Shown one piece after another: positions 33,695-42,643 of a stretch of DNA of 64,000 nucleotides; the first letter of the stretch is position 1; the number at the start of each line of letters is the position of its first letter. The notes beneath the pieces are model-generated. The model did no database searches and had not been told where the DNA came from. It saw nothing but the letters and a program-made list of their open reading frames with translations. Source of the DNA: Streptosporangium sp. NBC_01756. GTDB lineage: Bacteria > Actinomycetota > Actinomycetes > Streptosporangiales > Streptosporangiaceae. The stretch is from the NCBI RefSeq assembly GCF_035917975.1, contig NZ_CP109130.1, positions 3,534,001-3,598,000 on the forward strand. Reading direction: 5' to 3'. Both the position numbers and the translations under genes were made by a program.

Positions 33695-34681
33695 ATGCGT
33701 GCGATCCAGGTGGCCGCGTTCGGTGGCCCGGAAGTGCTGTCCCCGGTGGACCTGCCCGACCCGGTGCCCGGCCCCGGCCAGGTCGTCGTCGGCATGGCCG
33801 CGGCGGATGTCATCTTCCTCGACACCCTGCTGCGCAGCGGCTGGGGCCAGGAGTTCTTCCCCCGCGAGCTGCCGTACGTGCCGGGCGGCGGCGGGGCGGG
33901 CGAGGTGGTGGAGACCGGCGAGGGGGTGGACCCGGCGTGGATCGGCCGACGGGTGGCCGTCCGCACCGGCACCGGCTACGCCGAACGGGTCGTCGCCGGC
34001 ACCGAGGAGATCATGCCGATCCCTGACGGACTGCCCTTCGAGACGGCGGCGGCGCTGGTACACGACGGCGTGACCGCGCTCATGATGGAACGGCTGGGCG
34101 CGGCGGAGAAGGGCGAGTGGGTGCTCGTGTCGGCGGCGGCCGGCGGGGCGGGATCGCTGCTGGTGCAGCTGGCCGTCGACGCCGGCGCCCGAGTGGTGGC
34201 CGCCGCGTCCAGCGACGCCAAGCTGGCACTGGCCCGCGAGCTGGGCGCGGAGGTCGTCGTCGACTACACGCGGCCGGACTGGATCGAGCGGGTCCGCGAG
34301 GCGACCGGCGGCGGCGCCGCGCTGGTCTACGACGGCGCGGGCGGCCCGCTCGGCACGGCCACCGTGGACGCGCTGGCCGACGGCGGGCGGTTCGTCACCT
34401 ACGGCACCGCCGACGGCTTCGCCGCTCCGGACCCGGAGGTGGCCGCGCGTCGCGGCATCCGGGTGTTCACCCCGCTGTTCGACGGCCCGCCGGACCAGAA
34501 GATCGTGCGCGAGCTGCTGGCCCTGGCGCTGGAGCGGGCGGCGGAAGGACGGCTGCGGCCCGCGATCGGCGCCACCTACCCGCTGGAACGGGCCGCCGAC
34601 GCCCACCGCGCGCTGGCCGCACGCACCACGGTGGGCAAGTCACTGCTGCTGACCGGCGCCGGTGGCACCCGACCCTCATGA
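33695..34681 (+). CDS. Zinc-independent quinone oxidoreductase-like MDR protein
   Basis: The 328-residue protein of the medium-chain dehydrogenase/reductase superfamily has an N-terminal GroES-like domain (MRAIQVAAFGGPEVLS), VHDGVTALMM, and a nucleotide-binding motif AAAGGAGSLLVQLA (~150-163) fitting NADPH. It lacks the zinc-ligand Cys cluster, so a QOR-type quinone or enone reductase is likely. The start ATG 33695 is preceded by GAAGGG. Confidence 0.88.
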   Translation: MRAIQVAAFGGPEVLSPVDLPDPVPGPGQVVVGMAAADVIFLDTLLRSGWGQEFFPRELPYVPGGGGAGEVVETGEGVDPAWIGRRVAVRTGTGYAERVVAGTEEIMPIPDGLPFETAAALVHDGVTALMMERLGAAEKGEWVLVSAAAGGAGSLLVQLAVDAGARVVAAASSDAKLALARELGAEVVVDYTRPDWIERVREATGGGAALVYDGAGGPLGTATVDALADGGRFVTYGTADGFAAPDPEVAARRGIRVFTPLFDGPPDQKIVRELLALALERAAEGRLRPAIGATYPLERAADAHRALAARTTVGKSLLLTGAGGTRPS

Positions 34682-34776
34682 GCACGGCACACGTCGACGA
34701 GCGGACCCGCGAGACAGAGTCTGGAGACCCGGGCCGCCAGGCTGTGGGCGCGGCCCTCTTGGTTACTTGGAAGTGA
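34678..34776 (+). CDS. Very short ORF coupled to the oxidoreductase gene
   Basis: ATG 34678 overlaps the stop of the oxidoreductase (ATGA) and encodes 32 residues (STAHVDERTRETESGDPG inside). No domain is seen. Its tail overlaps the end of the convergent hydrolase gene. It may be a chance reading frame. Confidence 0.2.
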   Translation: MSTAHVDERTRETESGDPGRQAVGAALLVTWK

Positions 34777-35731
34777 CTCGTCCGACCGGGTCGGGACCGG
34801 CCGCCAGCGCGTCACACTCCGTCTGCCAGGCGGAGTCCCCGGGGTAGAGCTGAGTGCGGAGGTAGGCCCCGGTGAGCCGCGCGACCGCGGCCACCCGCTC
34901 GGGGTTCTCGTCCGTGGTCTCGGCGACGTCGTATCCGGAGATCCCGCCGAGCCCGTGCTCCGCGCCGAACAGGGTGAGCAGGGACTTGGGGCCCGGGGAG
35001 AGGTGATACGGGTCGGTGTGCCATTCCGGGCCGAGAACCGTCAGGTGGGCGGAGTCGTCCCTGTCACCGGCGACCACGAGTGCGGGCGTCGCCATCTCGG
35101 AGAAGTCCGTGGTCAGGAAGACAGGCATGGCCTTAGCCGTGGACTCGTTGAGGGCGTCGCCGCCCCTGCCGGGCGCGGCGAGCAGCACACCCGCGCTGAT
35201 CCGCGGCTCGGCCAGGTTCACCTCGGTTCCGTCGTGCGGATCGGTGAGCCGGGCGCCCAGCAGCAGGCTCGCGGTGTGCCCGCCCATCGAGTGGCCGGCC
35301 ACGGCGACCCTGCTCCGGTCCAAGCTCCCGCGAAGCCGCGGGACGGCGGCCTCGATCACGTCGAACTGGTCGAGGATGCGCTTCATGTCCTCGGCCCGCG
35401 ACCGCCAGTACAGAGGTGCCTCGGGGTCGCCGGGGTCCAAGCGCAGCGTCCTCGAACTCAGATGGGTGGGCTGGATCACGACGAAGCCCTGCGCCGCCCA
35501 GTGGTTGACGAGGGGTGCGTAGCCGTTCAGCGAGGAGAGGTGGTTGGAGTAACCCTGACCGTGCGAGAGGAGGATGATCGGCAGGTCGCCTCCGGTCATG
35601 GGCGCGGAGACCCGTACCTGCAGGTCCACGGTGCGGCCCGGCGCCGGCAGCACCACCGGCCCGACCGACAGGACGGGAGCGGGTGTGCCCGCGGTGCCTG
35701 CGGTGTCGGCTGTGTACGTCGATTGGCTCAT
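34763..35731 (-). CDS. Alpha/beta hydrolase (chlorophyllase/PAF-hydrolase-like)
   Basis: The 322-residue hydrolase has the oxyanion-side LLSHGQGYSNHL, the nucleophile elbow GHSMGGHTASLLLG (Ser ~150), the likely acid Asp in VVAGDRDDSAH, and the catalytic His in GAEHGLGG. It has no signal peptide. The start is ATG 35731. It is divergent from a TetR regulator whose paired operators lie in between, so it is probably the regulated gene. Confidence 0.85.
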   Translation of the reverse strand: MSQSTYTADTAGTAGTPAPVLSVGPVVLPAPGRTVDLQVRVSAPMTGGDLPIILLSHGQGYSNHLSSLNGYAPLVNHWAAQGFVVIQPTHLSSRTLRLDPGDPEAPLYWRSRAEDMKRILDQFDVIEAAVPRLRGSLDRSRVAVAGHSMGGHTASLLLGARLTDPHDGTEVNLAEPRISAGVLLAAPGRGGDALNESTAKAMPVFLTTDFSEMATPALVVAGDRDDSAHLTVLGPEWHTDPYHLSPGPKSLLTLFGAEHGLGGISGYDVAETTDENPERVAAVARLTGAYLRTQLYPGDSAWQTECDALAAGPDPVGRVTSK

Positions 35732-35826
35732 GAGTGGTCTGCCTTTCCGAGACGTCGCCACCGGTCTTGCCCGGCAGGCGACAGGTGAGGTGAGCGGGAA
35801 ACGCCGCGCTTCGGCTATCCTCAAAG

Positions 35827-35864
35827 CGGAACACCGTTCCGGAACAATACGGAACCGTGTTCCG
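35827..35864. promoter_or_regulatory. Two copies of a CGGAAC-N3-GTTCCG operator between hydrolase and TetR gene
   Basis: CGGAACACCGTTCCG (35827-35841) and CGGAACCGTGTTCCG (35850-35864) are perfect 6-3-6 palindromes with centres 23 bp apart. They lie ~96 bp upstream of the hydrolase and ~130 bp upstream of the TetR start. The layout matches a TetR dimer-pair site. Confidence 0.8.
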
Positions 35865-35995
35865 TTTCGTCAAACCGCCGACCGCCGAACCGCTGACCGT
35901 CAAGCCACCACCCCTCAGACCGCCGGCAGTCAAGCCATCGACCGTCAGGGCTTCAGACCGTCGGCCCTCAGACCGCCGACCAGAAGGAGAACCCG

Positions 35996-36583
35996 GTGTC
36001 CGCCGCAGGCCAGGTACCGGCCCGAAGCAAGCGATCCGACGCGCTGCGCAACCAGCAGTCGCTCCTCGATGCCGCCGCCGCGGTGTTCGTCACCTCCGGC
36101 GTCGACGCGCCGGTGCGCGAGATCGCTGCCAGAGCCGGCGTCGGAGTCGGGACGATCTACCGCCACTTCCCGACGCGGGCGGATCTCGTCGTCGCCGTCT
36201 ACCGCCACCAGGTCGAGGCCTGCGCCGAGGCCGGCCCGACCCTGCTGGCCGACGCCGACTCCCCCTTCGCCGCGCTCCGCCAGTGGGTCGACCTCTTCGT
36301 CGACTTCCTGGTCACCAAGCACGGACTCGCCAACGCACTGCAGTCGGACGGCAGCGGCTTCGAGGCGCTGCACGCCTACTTCCTCGACCGCCTGGTGCCC
36401 GTCTGCGCGCAGCTGCTCGACGCCGCGGCCGAGGCCGGCGAAATCAAGCCCGATGTCCACGCCTACGAACTGATGCGCGGCATCGGCAACCTCTGCGTCG
36501 GACATGACAGCGACCCGCGCTACGACCCCCGCCGCCTGGTCGAACTGCTCCTCCAGGGACTACGGCGACCGCAGTCATCCTGA
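35996..36583 (+). CDS. TetR/AcrR-family regulator
   Basis: The 195-residue protein has the helix-turn-helix LLDAAAAVFVTSGVDAPVREIAARAGVGVGTIYRHFPTRADLVVAVY (~27-73) and an all-helical ligand domain. The GTG start at 35996 has AGAAGGAG before it. The gene is divergent from the hydrolase and probably represses it. Between the operators and the start there is a run of degenerate ACCG/TCAGACCG repeats. Confidence 0.88.
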   Translation: MSAAGQVPARSKRSDALRNQQSLLDAAAAVFVTSGVDAPVREIAARAGVGVGTIYRHFPTRADLVVAVYRHQVEACAEAGPTLLADADSPFAALRQWVDLFVDFLVTKHGLANALQSDGSGFEALHAYFLDRLVPVCAQLLDAAAEAGEIKPDVHAYELMRGIGNLCVGHDSDPRYDPRRLVELLLQGLRRPQSS

Positions 36584-36617
36584 CGCCGACGGCCACCCCG
36601 CACGCGAAGCGGCCCGG

Positions 36618-37516
36618 CTAGGCCGTCCAGGTCGTGCGGATCCACCTGGCTTTCCCGCACGCTTCCGAATCCGAGGTGCGGGGAGGCCAGCGGGGGCGGG
36701 CGGTCATGAAGTAGATGCCCTGGTCTAGGAACCGGCCGCTCGCCGTACCTTCGTCGGCGACCGTGAGATGCGCGAACGCGCCGCCGAGCGCCCACCCGGT
36801 CAGCGGCGCGGTGATTGTGCCGCCGTCGCGGACCTGCCACAGCTACGGCAGGGGGACGTACCGGATCGAGCAGGTGGCGATCAGCCGGTCATACTCGGCG
36901 TTCCTATCGTATCCGGCGAGGCCGTCCCCGGTCACGAGCGTCGGCGCGTACCTGGCGGCGGCGAGCGCGTCGCATGCCCGGCCGGCCACCACCGGGTCGT
37001 ACTCGACGGAGGTCACTGCGACCGGGCCGAGCCGGTGACACATCAACGCGGTGGAGTAGCCCGTGCCGGTGCCGATCTCCAGCACCGTGTCACCGTCGGA
37101 GATCCCGGCAGCTCCAGCATCCGTACGACCAGGCCGGGCATAGTCGATGAGGAGGTGGGGCCGCCGGAGACGACTGATCGGGCACCTTCGGCCCCCAAGA
37201 CGCTCTCGGATCCCGGTGAGCTCCCGACTACGGACGCGCCTTCGACCATGGCCTCGTCGAGCTCGGTCGCCCAGGTCTCGTCGCGGTAGACCAGCTCCAG
37301 CCACTCATCGGCCGTCACGTCGTCCCGCCGGACCACCTCCCACCGATCACCGTGCCCGGTGGGACCAGCGATCGCCAAGCCGAGGAACACCTCCCGCGGC
37401 ACGGCCTCGACCGCCGTCCGCCACGCGGGGTCGGTGAGGCAGCCGTCACGGATGAGGTGGTCGGCCAACGTACGGCGCAGCCGTCCGGCCGGGTCGGATG
37501 CCCCTTGGTCCGTCAC
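36618..37516 (-). pseudogene. Broken methyltransferase of an ATP-grasp (graspetide) maturation system
   Basis: The reading frame begins at GTG 37514-37516 behind AAAGGAG. It encodes a PCMT-like N-terminus (LRRTLADHLIRDGCLTDPAW, AVPREVFLG), then a one-base deletion near 37109 moves the SAM-binding segment (DTVLEIGTGTGYSTALM) to another frame. An in-frame TAG (36843-36845) then cuts off the C-terminal block (LTGWALGGAFAHLTVADEGTASG). Restoring both gives a full-length protein of the methyltransferase family that accompanies actinobacterial graspetide ligases. Non-functional as it stands. Confidence 0.8.
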
Positions 37517-37658
37517 GTCTCTCCTTTGAGAAGCAGGTCGGTGGCGTCTTCGAGCCATGCCCATGGCCATTGAGGTTGCACTCCAGAAATACCGGAGTGC
37601 CGTCCTTGCCGAAAGCAAATCGCTTTACCGGCTCATCAACGTCCAGAACAATCCAACT
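37513..37658 (-). pseudogene. C-terminal remnant of an ATP-grasp peptide maturase
   Basis: Immediately upstream of the broken methyltransferase the minus strand reads TPVFLECNLNG, then after a one-base deletion at ~37565 WAWLEDATDLLLKGET and TGA. FLECNxNGxWAWLE is the C-terminal metal-binding signature of graspetide-type ATP-grasp ligases. The stop overlaps the methyltransferase GTG, the expected coupling. Everything upstream is missing: the defence-island gene ends only ~60 bp away. The remnant marks the junction. Confidence 0.7.
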
Positions 37659-37718
37659 ATTCTGTGCCGATAACGGATAACTTCGGCCACACGGTGCGGG
37701 TTTGAGATTCCACCGATC

Positions 37719-39488
37719 CTATGCCTCAGGTCGACTGACCCCCTTGGAGACATGCACGAAAAATCCTAGATCTGGCTGTTCGGGGGTGCCCGTCAGGAGA
37801 GCTCGGTCGAGCAGCGTGTTGAATTCCTCGCAGCTGGTCTCAGGAAGCAGGACGCAGGCATGACATGCGGCGAGATTAAGATTGTCCGTTCCGCTCGCGT
37901 CAGACTCAATGCAGAGAGGATCCGCCGAGCACCAGGACATGCGATCAATCGCTGTGCGCATGGACGAGGGCAGATTGCCGGACTCCACTTGAGCGATGAT
38001 TCCACCGAGACTGCCGGCAGAATCACTGGTAGCCGTGTAAATCAAGAAGCCGGTCATTTTGTCTGATACGTATAGCCGTTCACGCAAAGACGCCGCAGGA
38101 TAACCGGAGTTGAGACTCCACTCGGCAATGATTGAGTGAGCCAGAGTATGAATCATAACCATGCGAGGAGTGATCTCCCGATCTGGGGCCAGCCCGAATC
38201 CCGCAAAACGCCCTTGGTAGGCTGCATTGATAAGGGCAGCACGAGCCTGTACCTGCGGCAGGGACTCCCAGACCGCCAGGCGAGCATCGTCAATCCGAAG
38301 GAACACTCCTTCACCGATGACCTGGATAGCAGGAAGCCAGTCAGGGCGATTATCGGCAGCATAAAGCGAGGCACGACGGCCTGAGTTTACTGAACTGGGG
38401 GCGGCAAGCCGTGAAAAGCCTCGGAGGACACGGACTTCACGTAGACGCTTAACTCGCATGATTTTATCGACAGCCAAATCAGAGGTGAGCGTGCCATCTT
38501 GCCAGGGCGTGCAGACGAAGTCCTGTTTCCAAGGTTTCTCCTCTGTCGTCCGGACCAGTGCTTGATACTCCTCGAACTTAAGTGCCTCTTCGGATGAGTC
38601 CGTATGCCCGACCTCGTCCTGGCGACGCTTTTCGACTGCCTGAATGATTTCTTCCATGCTGAAGTGGCGATGATTCGCCAGATCCAGCTCTTCGAGACGT
38701 TCTCTAAGATTAGGAGCCTTTCGCAATGACTTCCAATTCCGCTCCACCAGCTTATGGACGCCTTCAGACCAAGGAGGTATGGAGATGGCAGAGCGCACAT
38801 CAGCGAACCAAACCCCCGAAGCACCTCGCTGCATGGCTCGGGGGAATTCTTCGCATTCCTCCTTTGGCACATCGCCGAGCCATGGGCGTCTCCCCGTGCA
38901 TGGGCTGATGCCTCGCAGAGCCCCTTTGCTGAGCGCCCCTTCCAAGGTGACAGGACGTACGCCGCAGGAGCACGAGATTTCGATGTCTCCGAGAGACGCG
39001 CTGCGCCCCGCGGCCTTGAGTTTCAGGTCATGCTTGCGGCCATCTGCACTGGAGACGTCACCCCCCTTATGGAGCCAACGGAAGTACGGAAAGTCATCGA
39101 TATGCCCGGCAGCGCAGCATACGACGAACCGGGAGGGCACCAGTTCTCGATCGCACTCCTTGCATTTTGCCGGACTCCGCGTAGCCCCAAAAAATCTCGC
39201 CTTCGCGAGTCGATTGCATCCTGGACAAGACTGGATCTCCGGGAACCGTATGACAGGAATGTCTCCGTACTTGTCACTGTCGGATGCGGGTGGTAGACGG
39301 AAGCATTGAACGCCGAGCTCTTTCTCTAGCCGACGCTCATGAATAACATGGTCATAAGGGCTGATTTCCGCCCAACGATCAATCCCAGCAACCATAAACG
39401 ACTCACTGCCGACAGCGATCAGGGAACCGATTCCATAGGTGGTGATGAGCTGGGCGCGGCGCACGCCCCCGATGGGTTTTCCCTTCAC
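37719..39488 (-). CDS. drmB: DISARM protein DrmB (DUF1998)
   Basis: The 589-residue protein opens GGVRRAQLITTYGIGSLIAV, the typical DrmB start. It carries a zinc-ribbon-like CPGC...CKEC pair (~90-112), RFVVCCAAGHIDDFPYFRW, and the DUF1998 C-terminal half with HTLAHSIIAEWSLNSGYP and a final Cys cluster (CSADPLC ... ACHACVLLPETSCEEF). In DISARM, DrmA and DrmB form the core complex that acts on incoming DNA. The start overlaps the drmA stop by 4 bp (ATGA). The codon usage is clearly less GC-rich than the flanking genes. It is the last gene of the island operon. Confidence 0.88.
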   Translation of the reverse strand: MKGKPIGGVRRAQLITTYGIGSLIAVGSESFMVAGIDRWAEISPYDHVIHERRLEKELGVQCFRLPPASDSDKYGDIPVIRFPEIQSCPGCNRLAKARFFGATRSPAKCKECDRELVPSRFVVCCAAGHIDDFPYFRWLHKGGDVSSADGRKHDLKLKAAGRSASLGDIEISCSCGVRPVTLEGALSKGALRGISPCTGRRPWLGDVPKEECEEFPRAMQRGASGVWFADVRSAISIPPWSEGVHKLVERNWKSLRKAPNLRERLEELDLANHRHFSMEEIIQAVEKRRQDEVGHTDSSEEALKFEEYQALVRTTEEKPWKQDFVCTPWQDGTLTSDLAVDKIMRVKRLREVRVLRGFSRLAAPSSVNSGRRASLYAADNRPDWLPAIQVIGEGVFLRIDDARLAVWESLPQVQARAALINAAYQGRFAGFGLAPDREITPRMVMIHTLAHSIIAEWSLNSGYPAASLRERLYVSDKMTGFLIYTATSDSAGSLGGIIAQVESGNLPSSMRTAIDRMSWCSADPLCIESDASGTDNLNLAACHACVLLPETSCEEFNTLLDRALLTGTPEQPDLGFFVHVSKGVSRPEA

Positions 39489-42400
39489 CGTACTCCCCTG
39501 TCCAAGTAAATCGTGGATTCCACGTCGACATCACGCAGACTCCAGAGCGTTTCAAAGGAGTGGAGGATTTGATCATCAGACTCGTCCCAACGACCCGCGT
39601 CGACCAGGAGCCCCGGCTGTCGGTAAGTGCCATATATAAGTGATGGCTCTGCGTCGGCGGCATCTCGCCACTTACCGATGATCTCGTCGATCTCCATGGC
39701 GGTCGCGTCCCGCTCGGCGGAACCAGCAACCCTTTCCACACGCGACAGCACCCTGTCGCACACTTCACGAAGTTGGTCCTCAAACTCATTGATGAAGGCT
39801 GCAGCATTCTTCGGGCGAGCTTTTGGAATCATGAGCCGGGCAAGACCAACGATGACAGCATGCAAACCTCGATCTCGCGCTCTCGTAGAGAACGGTGTCA
39901 CGCTGGTCGCCTCTACCTGGCGATACAAAGCGGAGTGGTAAGTGAAAAAATTTTCGTAATGAGACCGATCTCGGGACCGAGCTGCGTTGAACAGGGTGAC
40001 CACAAGCCCTGGCCAATTTCTGCCGACGCGACTGGTCGCCTGAATGTACTCGGATGTGGACTGCGGTTGTCCCATCATGACCATGAGCCCGAGTCGATCC
40101 ACGTCAACTCCAACAGAGATCATGTTGGTGGCGAGGATGACGCCTAGTGCGTCCGGGAAAGGGGTGGCCATATCCTGAAGGTGCCCAGGGATGGCGCTGG
40201 ACGGTTCACGGCTGGTCAGCTCGATGTCACGGCCGATATTACGTCTCTTTTGCCCGAGGCTTTCACTGAGCAGATCAAGCCGGTCATTGACGTCGTCCTG
40301 GACTTGAAGCTTGGCACCACCGAGGAGCCTAAGGCTGTTGAAGTAGCCCAGGAGAGTCCAGTAAGCGTCGCGAACCGAGTCGTCCCCTTCGATCGCCTGT
40401 GCGTGATGGAGTAGGGCTGCGTAAGTGCGGATCATAAGGCTGGTCTGGCTGATGGCGGGGGCCATCAATCCCATGTACCGCCTGCTTGCCTTACGTGAAG
40501 GAGGTGTCTCAACGGAGAAGTAGGAGTCACGGGCATCCAGACCTGGTGATGGGAACTGTTCTACGCGACGATCGAACAGCGCTCGCCCTTGGTAGACGGC
40601 TCGCCGAATGGTGGCCGTAGAGGCCACGACTTTAGGCCGACCGCCGACCATGTCCACGGCTGTCTCGTAAAGTCCTGCCAAGGTTCCGAGCGGACCGGAT
40701 ATGAGGTGGAGTTCGTCCTGGACGACAAGTTCGGGCGGAGGTTCATCGGTGAAATGGTTGAAGAGGTTGCCAATCTCAGGCTTCCATGGGAGTCCGGCGA
40801 ACTTGTCCGCAGTGGCGATGATCAGAGTGGGACGAACGCTGTAGATGATGTCGTCAACAACATGGACGGGAAGCCCGCCTGCGAAGTGACAGTTCGGTGT
40901 TTCACAGGCGATGATCAGCCGATCACCCTTGTCGGCAACCTTGTAATTCATATGGTCGAGCGCCGTTCCACACCAACAACAGGACCTGATCTGTACCGGA
41001 TTTTCCTCTTGAACCTCTTCGTTCCTCGCCAGCTTGCGCAGCGAGCGCTTCGCCTCTTCAAGGGTGTTGGGAGTAGATCCTCGTCCCACCCACATACCGA
41101 TAGAGATATCGGTATGCCCAAGTCGGTTGGGCTGATCGCTGCGGAGTTTCTCCATGCAGCAGATAAGCAGGGCAGCACGTTCAAACTGCTGGACGGTGAG
41201 CAGTCTCAGCGTGTACCGCATGAGGACAGTGACCCCACCACCGTTTCGGGGATCACGGAGTCGCCTCAAGAAGGTCGCGAAGGCGATCAGACCCAAATAG
41301 GCCTCGGTTTTACCACCTCCTGTGGGAAACCACAGAACATCGGCGACGTCTCGATCATCGGAATCACGATCAGAAATTCCGCGTAGCGAGAGAAGCATGA
41401 AAGCGATCTGGAAGGGCCTCCAGGCCCCTGAAGTCTCGTCCGGGACAAGGGAATCACGCTTCGAAGACTTCAACCAGTCTGTTCGTGAACGTTGCATAGC
41501 CATAGCCATGTTTGAAAGCCGGAATGCCTCCATAGGAGCCGGATCATCAGTATTTCCGAGCAGGTTGATCCCCGCTTCCATTCGATCGCACGCCGAGGTG
41601 CACCTGTCCAGGTGCTCGACAGCGGTCGTCCGCATGGCGTTGTCGGTGATCTTTGCTGCCTGCCCGCGTCTGCATTCGATCCAGGACCGATAGCCAGCGG
41701 AAAATGCCGTAAGCGCCGATATGACTTCCGCGTCGGATGCCGTAGCGAGGTTGTGCATCCCGAGCCGACCTACGTCGATGGCGGGGTTCGAGTCAGCCAA
41801 TCGCAGGTCATACCTGGGGGCGAACGTCGTGCGGATCCAACGAGTGGAGCTCTCTGTCTCCACATCGTTGATCCCGATCTCAGCCGGCTCCCATTCGACC
41901 GCACAGCCGTGACCCGTGGCAAAGGAAGCCGCGTGTCGGTAGAGCAGCCGATAGGAGTTCAGCTCCTCGTCGGTGTCAACCGAACCAGGGGAAGGACGCT
42001 CTACAAAAGCCGCGGATCCATCAACGCTCTTGACCGTTATGCAAGGTTGAAAGAATGCCAACGCGTCACGATCGGCAGTCACCGACGATCGAGCGCGGTT
42101 TAGGAGGGCCAGGGTGACTGCGACGGCCCCGCGCGAGTCTGCTGACCGTACGCGGACAAACAGCTCCAGGTTATCGGCCAGGGGTATTCGACACTGCCTC
42201 GCCACCGAAACCCGAATGCTTCGAGGCTTGATTACCAGATCCTCTCGACGCCAACGCTCGTCGGCCACAGCGCTGGTTCTGTTGCGCCGCCCTTCGGTAA
42301 ACGTCTCGGATATATAGCGCGCAGCTTTTATCTCGACAAAGATCTCCTCTGCGACGGCGAGGTCTACGGAAACGGTCATTCCCATGGAAGACGGATAACG

Positions 42401-42643
42401 GACATTGGCCATTGTGACCGCAGGGTCAGGAGCATCATCAGAATGCCTGTTCTCAGGCTCCTCATCCACGGCATGTGTGTCGCTGACGGCGTCTTGCGAT
42501 TGTGGGAAGAGGATACCGGCCGCATATTTGGTGATCGGCGGGTCTGTGATCGTCTCCTCGGCCGAGCCAGCTGGACCAACTAAGTCTCGCTCCAATTGGG
42601 TGACCAGCTCGTCACGGAACACGTAATGCTTCTCGAAGCTCAT
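39485..42643 (-). CDS. drmA: DISARM helicase DrmA
   Basis: The 1052-residue SF2-type helicase has Walker A FPTGGGKTEAYLGL at ~437-450, a Walker B-like VVQDELHLISG (~641; QDELH instead of DEAH is typical of DrmA), motif III STATIRR, and the motif VI block QATSRVGRNWPGLV (~865). The ~400-residue N-terminal region is DrmA-specific. Zinc-like Cys pairs (CCWCG, CETPNC) lie in the middle. The start at ATG 42643 has GGAG upstream and overlaps the UvrD-like gene's stop (ATGA); the frame extends upstream without support. It is co-translated with its neighbours on both sides. Confidence 0.9.
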   Translation of the reverse strand: MSFEKHYVFRDELVTQLERDLVGPAGSAEETITDPPITKYAAGILFPQSQDAVSDTHAVDEEPENRHSDDAPDPAVTMANVRYPSSMGMTVSVDLAVAEEIFVEIKAARYISETFTEGRRNRTSAVADERWRREDLVIKPRSIRVSVARQCRIPLADNLELFVRVRSADSRGAVAVTLALLNRARSSVTADRDALAFFQPCITVKSVDGSAAFVERPSPGSVDTDEELNSYRLLYRHAASFATGHGCAVEWEPAEIGINDVETESSTRWIRTTFAPRYDLRLADSNPAIDVGRLGMHNLATASDAEVISALTAFSAGYRSWIECRRGQAAKITDNAMRTTAVEHLDRCTSACDRMEAGINLLGNTDDPAPMEAFRLSNMAMAMQRSRTDWLKSSKRDSLVPDETSGAWRPFQIAFMLLSLRGISDRDSDDRDVADVLWFPTGGGKTEAYLGLIAFATFLRRLRDPRNGGGVTVLMRYTLRLLTVQQFERAALLICCMEKLRSDQPNRLGHTDISIGMWVGRGSTPNTLEEAKRSLRKLARNEEVQEENPVQIRSCCWCGTALDHMNYKVADKGDRLIIACETPNCHFAGGLPVHVVDDIIYSVRPTLIIATADKFAGLPWKPEIGNLFNHFTDEPPPELVVQDELHLISGPLGTLAGLYETAVDMVGGRPKVVASTATIRRAVYQGRALFDRRVEQFPSPGLDARDSYFSVETPPSRKASRRYMGLMAPAISQTSLMIRTYAALLHHAQAIEGDDSVRDAYWTLLGYFNSLRLLGGAKLQVQDDVNDRLDLLSESLGQKRRNIGRDIELTSREPSSAIPGHLQDMATPFPDALGVILATNMISVGVDVDRLGLMVMMGQPQSTSEYIQATSRVGRNWPGLVVTLFNAARSRDRSHYENFFTYHSALYRQVEATSVTPFSTRARDRGLHAVIVGLARLMIPKARPKNAAAFINEFEDQLREVCDRVLSRVERVAGSAERDATAMEIDEIIGKWRDAADAEPSLIYGTYRQPGLLVDAGRWDESDDQILHSFETLWSLRDVDVESTIYLDRGVR

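Noticed and set aside
32119-33972. 617-codon minus-strand open frame
   Set aside because: Antisense to the ECF42 and oxidoreductase genes, and its repeat peptides come from the tandem array.
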